Assembly: GCA_025093985.1 (NCBI GenBank)
Contig: JACAAK010000011.1
Span: 744,001 to 808,000, forward strand
DNA length: 64,000 nt
Reading direction: 5' to 3'
Origin: Calvatia gigantea
Lineage: Eukaryota > Basidiomycota > Agaricomycetes > Agaricales > Lycoperdaceae
Numbering within the stretch: position 1 is the stretch's first letter; each line of letters starts with the position of its first letter. Below are positions 47,449-59,246 of this stretch, piece by piece. The translations under genes and the position numbers were made by a program. The notes under the pieces were generated by a model, which did not search any database, was not told where the DNA came from, and saw only the letters and a program-made list of their open reading frames with translations.

Positions 47449-50113
47449 TTAAGAATGGGCAGCATCCTCTTTGATCAAGTCCGCCGCCTGATATTCGCAA
47501 AATAAATTGCGCGTATGAAAAGCAGTTCAATTTAAGACCCACCGTTTCAACGATGGCATACACGCTGGCTTGCGTGTGGGCACCAGGTTGAAATGGTAGA
47601 ATGGAAGCATCGACCTAATACATCAAAGTGTAAATGTACTCTCAATCAAGGCGGAGAGAAAAGGTACCTACAATGCGTAGCCGCTCCACACCATACACCC
47701 TCAAGCGTTCATCCACAACTCCGCCTTCCTCTCTCTTCATCATTGCCGCTGTACCGACTGGATGAAACGCCGTTGTAATCCCTCCTTTCAAGCACTTCAC
47801 TGGGTCTTCGTCCGTATCTCCATGGCTTGCCGGAGCGACGCTCCTTTTCAACCACATCTTTAAACGCGTCCGTCTTAGCGATTACCTTGCGAAAATAATT
47901 GACTCCCTGCATCAGAACCCTGAGGTTAAATTCGTTGTCGAAGATCGAGAAATCGATTTCAGGGTGGTCAAAAGGATCAGAGGACCGAATATGAACGGTG
48001 CCGCGATTGAAGGAATGGAGGAGGATAGGGATCACGCCGATATATTGTTTCCATGGTCTGATTCTGGTTTGGGAGCATTTGGCCAGAAGAATGGGAGCAC
48101 GTAGTACCTGAGAACATGCTCAACCTGAGACAAACCAACTTTTGAAAGATATTGTTGGACGTGAACCTACTCCATTTGAGGGCTGCTCTCGTCACTGAGC
48201 CAGTTCGTCTGGAGTTCTAGGATAGATTCCGGGATCTTGTCCTAGGCCTTCTGAGCGACGTAGTCCCGAAAGGCCTGGGCATTTCCTAATTTCTCCAGTG
48301 GAAGTAAGGCGTAGAGTCCAGGTATACTAGTTAACATCCCCTCTTGATTCTCGGCGCTATCATCCTGTTAATCAAGTTTCGGGTGACGGTGGAATTCAAT
48401 CAGGATAAACCTCACAATTTCCTTTCCTCTTCCGCGGATCGATTTGGGTCAATTTGTAGAATATCGTACGACTCATGTTGAGGTTTTAGTTCGTATATCA
48501 AGAGAATTGCCGGTTGATCCTAGGAAGATTACACCGTGTTCTAGTTCATCAACGGCGAAATGCAGGAAGTCTACCTCTAACTCACATTAATCATTTACAA
48601 GATCAGAATAGAAAGACACTCATGGCAATTCTCGCCCACCCCTGGAAGATCCAGAATCGTAGGAATGGAATGTTGATCGAGCAAGTTCTCCTGTCCAACG
48701 CCTTAACCAGAGATGAGAGTTCAATTACGTCCTGCCTTTCCAGCCGGCTAACTTGCCCGAAAGTTCCAAGATCTGGGGCGTTTGGATAGCGCCTGCGGCC
48801 AGGATCACCTCCCCTTTCGCCAGTACTTTATGCCCTGATCCACCCTTCTGGTATTCGACTCCTTCGACGACTGGTTTATCCGTGGAGAGGGAAGTATTCT
48901 TAAACAAAATGTGGGTTACGTGCGCTCCAGTGATAACTTTCAAATTCTTCCTGTGCTTGTTCGGTTCATGGTATGCCTGCTCACTTCGTCAGCCAGATTA
49001 AAGAGCGGGGCAGCGATAACCTAAAGACGTACGGTTGCAGACGAAATGCGTGTTGTAGTTTCCCGGTGAACCGGAAGTGAGGCCCACCAGGTGCCCATGG
49101 ACTCTCTCCCCATCTTTAAACGCCATCAAGGGATAGGACAGTGGCTAAATCTTGCATACTTACTGCGTTTTGATTGAACGGCACGCCTTCCTCTTCGAAA
49201 GCTTGATCCAGCCAGAACCGTAGGTTGTCTTGTAACGCGAAATCGTATTGACGACCGGACCGGAACCGAATTCCTCTTTGTTAGGCTTGAGTTGGAGTTC
49301 ATCAGCCCGATTTTGGTCGTACGCTAAGGATTGAGACTAAAGAGAGACCTAGGTGAGTGGCACAGCGCAGAATATTCTCCTGAAGTGGTTACCTTCTTGA
49401 AGTATTTGAGAAATTCTGATGAGTTCCACCCCGTGTTTCCGATATTTTCGAGAGCTGCGGGAAAACGCTGTTGGTACCGCGATAATTCGGGGGCCCTAGG
49501 TGAAGGGTATTACCGTCGTACTCGTGTGCAGGCGCTCTGCCCAGACAGGACGAGTTTTTCGTTGAAAGTGTGCGATTAAGCCCGATGTCCACACCCACCG
49601 GTTTAGTTGCATTTGATTAGACTCGGCACATTGTCAGATAAGTTTGGGTTTCAATCGCTCAGAAGGCGGGGCGAATTTACCATGCTTGATCCTCCTAGCC
49701 CTTTCCCCCTAGCACAAGGTGTCCTTAATAATTCGGGAACTGCATCTCCTTGCTTACTTGCCTGTTTACATGAATGACCTTGCCATCAGCATGTTTTTGA
49801 GGAATGGTATTGAATCCCCAATTCGTTTCCTTCTCCCAAATTTTCGGTGCGAGTCCTACATTCACGAAGTCTCGTGAGCCACCAGAGGTCGGATTACCGA
49901 GCAGATTGATAACCTGGAGTTAAAACCTCCGTCCTCTTGATCACATCTTCTCCAGCTTCCAGGACGCATACAGTGATCCTCTGTCTCCGATAATCGAGCA
50001 GCAAGAACCAGACCTGCGGTTCCACCCCCAATGATCACGTAGTCAAAGGTGCTTGGACCCGGTATTTCTGACATGGTTAAGGAGTCTGGGGGCCTTGTTG
50101 TTGATCTCGGCAT
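47449..50113 (-). pseudogene. GMC oxidoreductase, several frame breaks
   Basis: Seen: the full domain order of a glucose-methanol-choline flavin oxidoreductase is present. N-terminal FAD loop DYVIIGGGTAGLVLAARLSE, then VCVLEAGEDV, WGFNTIPQKHADGK, GKGLGGSSM, NIGNTGWNSSEFLKYFKK, the signature EVILAAGAIQTPQILELSG (near 48750-48810), and the C-terminal HPVGTAAMM and FQPGAHTQASVYAIVE with the catalytic His pair. The end is at 47449 after AADLIKEDAAHS. The pieces lie in different frames: breaks near 50010, 49920, 49450, 49215, 48740-48770 and 47850. Some introns are intact, for example the one between RLRI and VDASI and the last one, and one is GC-AG after HVNR. The number of breaks is far above that of neighbouring genes, so I call it a pseudogene. 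If errors explain them, it would be an AA3-type enzyme that oxidises alcohols or sugars and makes hydrogen peroxide. Confidence 0.8.
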
Positions 50114-50995
50114 ATCCTGCCTTTGCCGATCCTGGTTGATGAGGATATACTTATCTTTTTGGGGTCGCTTTCTAGGGTTTCTAAATCAGGTCCAGGGAGG
50201 GAAAGCGGCATAACGGGAATCTCCGAAAGAGGACCACCGGAGTGAATCTTCCTACATAGGTTGTCCTGTCAGTGTAAGGTATACAGGACCGAGTCAGATG
50301 ACTGGCGGCTAATTTGGGAGAGGCTTCGGAAGAGAGAACCGAACGCTCGGAACCAGAGCGTCGGAAAACGTCGAGCAGGGTCGACAGCGAGGCTGGGAAG
50401 TCGAAATATGTTGCCGCAGTGGAAACTCGTAAGGAGGCCTAACGTGTAAAGAACCAATAACCTCTGAACAGGAACAGCCAAGCGCACGGATTAGCTTTCC
50501 AGCATTGCAGGTGACTCTATTCCAGCTTCACTGGGGGACGGGTTTCCTACAGAAATATTGATCGTCAATCGAGAGGAGATGCTAGCGTCTGTAGTCCGAT
50601 GCTAGCGTCTGTAGTCCAATCGTTCCCGTCCGGTACAGCCAGCTTTCACGATTCTTTTCTCTATTACCTTGACCTTTCTTCGTCACTGTTAAGCGCTTGA
50701 TTCGTAACTGGGGGTTGGGGTGCGACGCCCAAGAATACGTCGTTCTGAAGGAAGTACCAGGGTACGGGAGTCCAGTCGGTCCCCCAGGTAACATATACGA
50801 TTATATTTCAAATCCCTAGAATCGCTATAGATACAAAGTAGTCGTTAAAATGGCACAAAGCAAACTCGTGTGTTGTGTGTGTATGTGTGCGCAGGCCGGT
50901 GTTCGTACAACATGTCAGATCTATTTCTTGGAAAACAAAAGTGAATGCATCGAAACACGAAGTCAAATGAAAAGTGAACTCGTTAGAAAAGTGAT
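50114..50995. other. Intergenic with a short tandem duplication
   Basis: About 0.9 kb between the GMC pseudogene promoter side and the 3' end of the next minus-strand gene. The only structure is the exact 20-bp duplication at 50578-50617. Confidence 0.5.
50578..50617. repeat. Exact tandem duplication of 20 bp
   Basis: GATGCTAGCGTCTGTAGTCC occurs at 50578-50597 and again at 50598-50617 with no mismatch. It contains an NheI-like GCTAGC palindrome. It is recent, and no function is apparent. Confidence 0.9.
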
Positions 50996-52773
50996 TTATG
51001 ATTTTACTTGTCGTGATCGCGTTGAAGCTCCAGACTTGGATCTCGTAACTGTTGCTCCGCTGGGTCTCTGTATCGGAGCCACATACGGCGCGTTCCTCAA
51101 GGGTTCGAAAATTGGTGCGCGTGAGGAAAGTGGTGATGCCATATTCTTCTGCAAGCCTGGTGGATGAGGACCAGTGGGAGAGTTTGATGATGATGATGAC
51201 GGTGACGAAGTCAGCATGGTGGAATGCAGCGGGTCTGGTTGATTGAAGGGACCAAGTCCTGGAGGATAAGGATATACAGGACTTGATCGTAGTGAATCTT
51301 GTCGAGACTGGGTTGGTTTCCGCTGGAGCTGTGAGCTTTCATGTTGTGCTAACGAGATCGATTCCCATGGTCTCGGTAGGATTAACGAACCCCAGGGAGT
51401 GCTCACTGAACCCTCTGGTGTTCTCTGGGGTCTGCTAATAGGATTTGGATTGGTTGATGTGCCGCCAGTGTTTGCCCGCCGCCGAGAAAACACCTGTGCG
51501 GAGTATCCTTGGCCACCAACACCAATCCCACTGACACTTGCCAGCTCCTCGATAGCCAGCTGTTCTTCTTCCGTTTCTACGCTCTCGAGTTCCTTTCTCG
51601 TTTGCTTGAGCTGCTCCTCAAGGTCCGGTAGTACACTGCCCTCCATTTTTTCTCGCTTCCCATTTAGCTTCTCCATTTTGTGTGTCATGGTCGACAGCTC
51701 CATACGCGATCTTTCGAGACGTTTCCTATCTTTCTCATTCACAGCCTCTCTCTCCTTTCGCACTCGTTCCGCTTCCTTCTTGACGCGTTCATATTCTGCT
51801 TCCCTTTGTTCCTTCTCCTTCAACAAGGTAGGCAGCTGACTCTCTATTTCGATAAGACGTTCATCCGTCATGCGCGCGCCTGCTTGAGCGCGTTTAACAG
51901 CTTCCTGCAGAGCCAAGATTTTCTGTTTCGCACGGGCCTCCGCAGCAACGTGTTTCTCCGAGGCTCGTTTCAGGGTTTCAATTTCCGAACGGAGGGCTGC
52001 GTCGGCCTTTTGTCCTTCACGCCTAACCGTTTTAATCTGAGTTTGTAGTGTTTCGCGCTCTGTGTTGAGGAGAGAGAGTGTTTGGTTGAGTTGAGCAAGC
52101 CTGTCCTCAACCGTGAACGGAGGCGGGGCTGGAGGATTTGCTGCCGTTTCTGTGGAGTTTTGAGACGTGGTGGGTGTAGCCGTGGTGATGGTGGGGTTGG
52201 TCGTGGCAGGGGTGATCGCAGGAATAGACGGTGAAGATGGAGAAGAAGGTTCTGAGTTGCCCTCTTTTAAAACGGTTTAGAATGTTTGTTCGTGCAGGCA
52301 GACGACAAGGCATACCTTCCGTCGTAACCTGTCTCCTGAGATGGCGGGTGTGAACAATACCCAAGTCAATATCGTATTGTCTGCCGGGCATGAGGCCGTA
52401 GATGATAATTACAGCCTCGTCGGCGGCGTCATCGATTCGAATGAAAACACGTTGCCAAGGGGAGCCATTAACCTTTACGGAAAGACCTTTGGCTAGCGCT
52501 TCAGAAATTATCGACTGCTGAGGTTGAACTTGTTCATCTTGCTCAAGCTCATCCAGATCGATGCCGAGATCGAAATCAGCAGGTTGGGTGACTGTAGCGG
52601 AAAGCAAGAAAGTGACGGAAACGGAGGTAACCTCCCTGACTAGTAAGGGTCAGAAGAGGAAACCAAGGCCTGATAGTATGCCAGTTGGATGTAGGAGAGC
52701 CAGGAACTAATGTTGAGGATGTGCTCGGCGTTGGTGATGACGACGAGGAAGGCTCGTTCTGGGTTTCGCTCAT
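50996..52773 (-). CDS. Coiled-coil protein with FN3-like segment, function unknown
   Basis: Seen: exons 52632-52773, 52316-52591 and 50996-52263 give 561 residues in frame; the introns are 40 and 52 nt. The N-terminus is Ser-rich (MSETQNEPSSSSSP). Residues ~75-130 form a beta-rich segment, LSVKVNGSPWQRVFIRIDD, then AVIIIYGLMPGRQYDIDLG, whose GLxPGxxYD turn resembles a fibronectin type III strand pair. A Pro/Thr linker is followed by ~170 residues of coiled coil (LLNTERETLQTQIKTVRR to LEEQLKQTRKELESVE). The C-terminal ~180 residues are Ser/Pro-rich and basic at the end. Inferred: a cytoskeletal or scaffold adaptor. I do not recognise a characterised relative. The start was chosen because the 40-nt intron joins it in frame to the FN3-like exon. 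Confidence 0.75.
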
Positions 52774-53328
52774 GGATGTCGAGAAGGACGCCGAAGACGT
52801 GACTCGGGTCACGGGTGTCACGGTGTCTCATGACTCGAACAAAATTCCTTAGCGCCCACCGCTAAAATCCATTTTCTTGAATGTATGTTGTAGTTATGAT
52901 CTCACTGCCATCTTATCAGGCCACATGCAGAGCAGCTGATAGAACATCTTAACATACCAATACACATCACCATGTAGGCTCCGAAAGGCACTATATTTGC
53001 CACGAAACTCTCGCAGGCTTCGCTGTCCACTGCCACAACATCATGATCTACTCCCAGACTATACGTCTCATCACTGGCTGGTCCCCTGACACCCAAGTCA
53101 TCGGAGCTATCTGTCTCTCGTCCATACTATATCTCGATAACCACACACCTTGAATGATAGAACCGGTCTCCTTGTCCTTGATGGCGGTGCCACATGATTG
53201 ACAACTGATCCCCAATGTCACTGACTCACAACCCCATGTTCCTCCGACAAGATGGGAGGATATAATAGCACGCCCCAGTTGGTCATCTATCATCTATCCT
53301 TTGCTGCTTTGGTTTTCATTGACTGGTT
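52774..53328. other. Divergent intergenic region
   Basis: About 0.55 kb between the coiled-coil gene (-) and the AIF-like gene (+). It must hold both promoters. No further gene is seen. Confidence 0.5.
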
Positions 53329-54808
53329 ATGGACCGTCTTCTCAATATTCGCAACGCCCCTCAGCCCAAAACTTCCGTTGTCATTATTGGAGGCGGGATT
53401 GGCGGAGCCAATGGTGCGTACCTAACTCTTTTCTCTATGAAACTTTAATTAATAATTAAGCGGGATGACAGTCGCTCGTACCCTTTCTACTATGCTTGAC
53501 CCTGCATGGCATACCTTAACACTCATTAGTGCCCGCAAGAATTATGTCTACCTCCCAGCATCCCTCCGCGCCCTCGTGGATCCGAACTACCCCCTCGACA
53601 GGGTGTTCATGCCCTACGACAATGTCTTCGGGACCTTCCCCGGCAAATTTATTCATGGAACCGTCACCTCTATCGAAGAGAACAAACATAATTACTCCAG
53701 GTCCGAAAGCAGCAAGTACTGTAGCGGGTCTGTGATCCTTCAGGTGGAAGGGGCGGACAAGGTTGGAACGTGTGCACTACGATGTACTAGTTCTTGCTAC
53801 AGGGTCGCGGTGGGAAGGTTTCACGAGTTTCCCGTCGGACGCAGAACAATGCATGTCACACGTTGTGAACTGGCGTGCGAGGTTCAAAGAAGCGCATGAC
53901 ATCGTTATTGCAGGAGGGGGGCCTGTCGGACTTGGTATGGATCCATTTACCCAACTTCCGGGAGCATGCCCGCTGAACTCTCCCCAGAAACAGCAGGAGA
54001 AATTAAGGATGTGTATCCAGTGAGTTTGAACCTATGCTTCGTACTCTTGTGATACAAACTACGGTATTTGTCGACAGAAAAAGAACGTCACCATCGTTCA
54101 TGCAGACCACCTCCCCCTCAACTACGTCTATCCTAATCGCTTTCGTTCAGCCACCGAACGCTCCTTGCGCCGCCGCGGAGTGAAATTTGTTTTTGATGAT
54201 GCTATCATGGGCACCCCTGAAGTTTCAAGATCATCACCTTTGAAAACCCGTAACGGCGTTTCAATCAATTGCGATCTTCTGGTACGGGCCCTCACCGTTG
54301 CCTTTCTTACAACCCCCATTAGATATGTTACCCACAGGTGCCAGCACGAGGTGGACGCCCAAACACGAAATTTCTTGCCTTCCTCACCCCTTCACCGTTG
54401 ACTGATCGCGGGTTTGTCAAAGTGGAATCAACACTACAAGTGCAATTCCACCCGAACATATTTGCTGTGGGAGATATCGTCGATTGGCCCGAAAGTCGGC
54501 AACTTGTCAAGATTTGGATGGGACATGCCGGCGTCGTGGTGGCAAATATTATGTGTCTGCTTCAAGGAATGGACCCCAAAAAGAAGTATAGGGGCACGCG
54601 CGAATTGATGTATATTACCAATGGAAAGGTAGAACATCCTCTAGAAATCATTTCATACTATCGCTAATGTTCCTTGCAGAGGGGTGGTGTGACATTCTCA
54701 GGCCGTTTTGGGGGTATCGTCTACGGCAACTATTTCACCAGACGCCGAAAATCTAAGGACTTGATGGTCAACAATGCGCGGCAAGGCCTGGCGCTCAAAC
54801 CAATATGA
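53329..54808 (+). CDS. AIF/FSP1-like FAD-NAD(P)H oxidoreductase (one frame break)
   Basis: Role by family: transfers electrons from NAD(P)H through FAD, often to quinones; relatives are AMID/AIFM2 (FSP1) and type II NADH dehydrogenases. Seen: exons 53329-53413, 53472-53934, 53988-54019, 54078-54281, 54338-54628 and 54680-54808. The lengths sum to 1204, one base too many; dropping one near 53755-53765 gives 400 residues. The FAD loop is SVVIIGGGIGGANVARTL, the central YDVLVLATGSRW, the NAD loop DIVIAGGGPVGLETAGEI, and the second FAD contact HPNIFAVGDIVDWPESR. Length matches fungal members. There is no targeting peptide or membrane helix, though the C-terminus (GGIVYGNYFTRRRKSKD) is basic. It lies tail-to-tail with the questin-oxidase-like gene, 121 bases apart. 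Its exact electron acceptor cannot be told from sequence. Confidence 0.85.
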
Positions 54809-54929
54809 TGAGCTTCAAAGCCAATCATTAACTTTATGATACTCCGCCTTTATTACCTTTGGTTTTCTGATCGTTACTACGTAGCTACACATCATCAGTC
54901 AATTTTCGGGTTTCATCAGGTGTTATGCA

Positions 54930-56639
54930 TCAATTTTTGCTTTGCCAAGCCCCATCCCATCCCAAAGCGCTTCTATCCCAATCTCCGGAAGGTTGCCCAC
55001 ATACTGTCCATCGCATAAAATCCATCATAACTCCAGCAGCCCGGACAAATAGCGTTCCGTCAATATTAGCCAAGCCCGTAAACGTCTCCTCGGATTCACC
55101 CTTCACATTCCGGAAGGCACCAACGACACCGCCTGAAGGAACATCACCATATTCCCGCGCAGCAAGAACCAAGGTACGCATGGCCTTGGCAGCATGGATA
55201 TCGGGATGGTGAAGCGCGGCCTGGATGAGCACAGGCCATGGATTATAATCCTCGTCCTTCTTCATGTCCCCAACGCCCGAGCCTTTGTCCGATGTAGATC
55301 CCAACACGTCCTGCCAGGTAATTGGTCGAGGGGTAGTCGACCACCCTTGCACGAGGTCAGGACGGATGACGGGACGTCCCCGAGCCAACATCGTGACCAC
55401 CATGACGGGGATATAGTGCCTGATAAGATCCACCTTTGACTTCGTATTCTTCAACACTTTGAAGATGGGCTCAAAGAAGAATGAGCTGGTGACGAGGTGC
55501 ATCAAGAAGAAATCGAGACGGTGTTCTCGCCCTTCTCGTCCTGTCGCAAACATTAACAATGTTGCGACCCAAATTATCTCCTCGACTCTGGACTTCAACT
55601 CCTCTTCCGATGCATCATTAGGGATTGAGTTTGTATATTGTTCGCAAATGCGCCGGATCTCTGGCCCTTTGGGTCCCTCCGGTCGCGCCTTTGACTCGTT
55701 CGGAGAGGAGTAAGTCTGGGTTGTACGGGAGCGGCGGGGCAAGCACCTCGGAATCGCAGACTTGGCGAATGATTTCGAGAAGGGAGGGCCCATTGCCGGG
55801 TTGCCCCCCTGGACCCAACGATGGTTCATTGCGAATAACAAGAGGATCCACGGAATACGGGAACAATTCCGCAGTGCCGGCTCTGTGAACCGCTGTTTGG
55901 GCAAGACCAGTCGCTATGAGAATGTCATTACCAAACTCTGCAGCATACTATTCCGAGGTGTGAGTAAAATATGTAAATAGATTTTGATAGGGGGATACAT
56001 ACTCCAACTTGGATGAAAGGATGCAGGCTACCTCGAATGGATCAGTTGCCGTGGATGGAAAATAATTAAAACACTCACGCGCCGCTAACAAGACGATCCA
56101 ACATAAATTTTCCTCCAACGTTGGCCTCAGGCCTGAACACGTACGTCTCCAAGGCAGAAGAAGCACCCAAAAGCTCGACTTCCTCACAGAAGAACTTGAA
56201 GAACGCTCCGTATGCCCTACATCATATCAGCATTGTCGTCCTGAACGGAGCAAAAAACCGTACGCACTCAGGTTTTCCTAGATAATCAGCCCAGTTATCT
56301 TTGGTCACCACAATATCTGCTTCTTTCTCCTCGGTAAAAATGGGGCGTTGGTAGCTCGCATGATTATCATATATCTTTTGGATTAGCCCAGGGGCGGCAC
56401 CCATGTCATACGTAGCCAGAACTCTGTTGTTTCCCTTAAATAAGTATGTACTCGGGACGGGCGGGAATAGACACAACATACTGATGGCTTAGATGGTTAT
56501 GCAACCCCGCCGGCCGGAAGTAACAATGGTGTCTCTCCGCATCCTGTAACAACAACTTCTCTGTCAACGACTTGGAAGCGTGTGTGATTCCGGGCAAATT
56601 CAAGAGCCCTTTCTTCGTAATTGTATGCAGATTCGCCAT
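54930..56639 (-). CDS. Questin-oxidase-like protein (one frame break)
   Basis: Seen: exons 56482-56639, 56268-56423, 56079-56216, 56003-56027 (25 nt) and 54930-55947. They total 1495 nt, one base too many; dropping one near 55680-55710 gives 497 residues. Motifs of the questin-oxidase-like family are HHCYFRPAGLHNHLSHQ, VLATYDMGAAPGLIQKIYD, ITKDNWADYLGKPE-type (here VVTKDNWADYLGKPE), AYGAFFKFF, LHPFIQVGYAAEFGND, FFLMHLVTSSFFF and TLFVRAAGVMMDFMRW. Known: GedK and AflY-like proteins of this family carry out Baeyer-Villiger-type ring opening of anthraquinones in fungal polyketide pathways, but most basidiomycete copies are uncharacterised. The neighbouring oxidoreductases and MFS transporter fit a small metabolic group. 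The substrate is unknown. Confidence 0.85.
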
Positions 56640-56913
56640 AGAGTAAAGCTGGGAAGTTGTGGAGCTTGGTTAGACATAGAGTGGGTATATATCATTTCAT
56701 CTACCAAGGTGGGTATTGGTGCTTTGTCAGAAGGTGGATAAAGCGACATTATCAGCGGCAAGCGCTGAGGTCATCATAATTACATCATTCAAAGGAAATA
56801 CATAAACAAGAGTATGAAAGCCATGGACCAAGGAACTAGCGACGTCTTGTATAAGCAACAATCCCATTAAGTCTTCCATTTAACAAGAGAAAGAGAAATG
56901 TGGTGGAGAGCCT
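56640..56913. other. Short intergenic region
   Basis: About 270 bases upstream of the questin-oxidase-like gene and downstream of the MFS gene; nothing further is seen. Confidence 0.4.
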
Positions 56914-59246
56914 TTATTTGGCCTCAACAACCTCCTTCCTCCTGTAATTCCTCTCCGAGTCTGAAGAATCATCAGACTCCACTCCAGAGGTATTCGGGGC
57001 GTCGAGACCAATGGAGCCAATAGCTTTAGGATTGAAAGAAAAGGCGCCACGAGGAATGAACGTAGACAAGAGAATGATACCGCAGCACACGGAGAAATGG
57101 ATGCTATATCATCGGTGAGTATCAGCTTTGTTCATTCAGTGCAATTGGTTTAAATTGGTGCAACGTACCCTCCAACACGAATCAAAGAACTCTTGATGTT
57201 TCCATGCTTGACAAAATCATTATCAATGACTTTACCGAGGAGGAAGCTCAGGATGGCGTTCATGACAATGTAGGTAGAGTATAGGAAAGCCATAACGGCA
57301 CCCAGAGGAGAAACATTGTGGTGCGCTAGAGTAAACATGCATCAGGATCTCGCGTAGCCGTTGAATATGCGATTTAACGACTTACTAATCTGGTTATCGG
57401 ACAAGGCAGACTGAATGTAAGCAGCGAGAGAGACGTCACCAGCGGCCCAACCCTATTCGCCGTCAGGATATTGACAAATTTGCAAAAATTGTCATATTAT
57501 GCTCACGTAAGAAATGGGGATGAAGCATCCGGCAAGCCTCCAAGCCCAGCTGACATCATGACCAGCGCGAGTAGAGAAGTAAGGAAGCAACCAGACGAGG
57601 TTAAGGGCCACGGCGTCAAGACGCAACCAAGGGAGCTATTCCAGACGAATCAGCATTTCACTATATTGAGAAGAAACTAACTTACAGGGGTTGTGACAAC
57701 ATCGGACAGGAGGAAAACGGAGAGGGCGCCGAGTAGCTCACCAAAGTTGGAGCCACCAACGATGATTTGGGACCAGGCGGAGATACCGAGGACACGTTTG
57801 GCAAAGGCCGGAGCAAGATTAGATTCCAGGAACCTGTGGAGGTAGAGAGCGAGGGCACTGACATGAAGAGTCAGTACCGTTATGGTTACCTTTAACCGTG
57901 TGGGGGGCTCACTAGGAAGGAAGGAGCCCTGATCACTGGTGTTAGCGCTATTATGTTGGGAGGTGAGGTAAGACTCACAGATGAAGCGTCTGTTCATGAG
58001 GACCAATTTGGAGCCGACCCAAATAGACTGAGCGAAACCCAAAGTACCTTGGCCAATTTGGACCAGGTAATTACCTTTCCGGCCTTGGTCAACCTCCGAA
58101 AGGCCGGCTTCGTTCTTCCGTGTGGAAGTGTGATCAAGTGTGCTGATCATAAACCAGATACCGGCAGCTATAACGAAGAAGACTAATAATGGTTTTTGAG
58201 AGGGAGAAAAAGTCCTCAGAGTGAGCAAAACGTACTAGGGGTAAGGAAGAAGGAGTAGTTATTACCCCAGCGCGAGATAGCACTAGAGGAAGAGAAGGCA
58301 CCAGTGGTACCGGCAACCTCTGGAGAGGGTTTAAGTTGGAAGTATACGAAATTTTGAGGTTATTGTTGTAGCTCACCATATAGGACGTGCTAAAAATATA
58401 CCTCATAAGCCATGGCGTAGTAGGACATAATAAGGCTTGGAACTTACGACAATGGCGTCCATACGACGGAGCTTGCCGACATTTCCGCCAACAATATCCG
58501 CGGGACTTTAGCCAGGATCATCAGCTGACCTTACTCTAATAAAAAGAAAAAAAAAAACCTTACATGACACGGCGAATAAGTTCAACCATACCATATGAGA
58601 TACCAGCCAAAGTCCAGACGACAAAGATCTGTGCAAAAATGTGTCAGAGACATTCGAAGAAAACAGTAAATTGATAGCCCACGAGGTTAGGATTCCAATC
58701 ACCGTAAATCGATGTAGCTGCGGCTGAAGGCTTCATTTTACCGCCTGTCGCAGCATCGACAATAAGGAGGATGACGGTCATAAGACCAAAGAGGAGGATT
58801 GAGATCGCGAGGACGGTTACGGGTAGGCCAACGTTTGACGAGAGGAGCGATGAGAATGGCGCCAACGCACTGAGCGGCCTGGTTAATGCCCTGCGCCGCG
58901 CCAACTAGACAACGCAAGGGTAAGTCTCGTGCTGCGCCCTCGGGAAACCAGTATACACACGCTTGGAGAACGCATTGCTCGCTTTAAAACGATCCGTGGC
59001 AAGGGTGGTAATGGAACCGTTGAAGAACTCGAGACCGAGCTTGTATGCCATAATACCGCCAATATAGATAGCCCTTAAGTACTACTTAGATGGACGGTGA
59101 GATATTTAGCAGACTTGCGGCTCACATATTACGCCTCTCAGCGGCGCTGTAAGCTAGTGGAGGCCGCTCAGATGGATGCCGAAAGAAATTAAGTGGCAGA
59201 AGAGATAAAAAAACTTACCGTGCCAGATTTCCCTAAAGTTCGGCAT
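56914..59246 (-). CDS. MFS transporter, 14 exons (two frame breaks)
   Basis: Seen: exons 59219-59246, 59126-59153, 58961-59073, 58683-58904, 58564-58628, 58402-58505, 58236-58317, 57979-58182, 57913-57928 (16 nt), 57686-57857, 57507-57635, 57386-57452, 57169-57325 and 56914-57103. They total 1577 nt; dropping one base near 58835 and one near 58435 gives 524 residues. The protein opens MPNFREIWHAYSAAERRNM and has repeated hydrophobic segments such as AIYIGGIMAYKLGL, VTVLAISILLFGLMTVILLI and IFVVWTLAGISYGMVELI. The cytoplasmic loop RRVIPADIVGGNVGKLRRMDA is typical of a fungal major-facilitator group. The C-terminal tail is acidic, then basic (ESDDSSDSERNYRRKE). Role by family: a proton-coupled transporter in the plasma or an internal membrane; the substrate is unknown. 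It is next to oxidoreductase genes. Confidence 0.85.
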
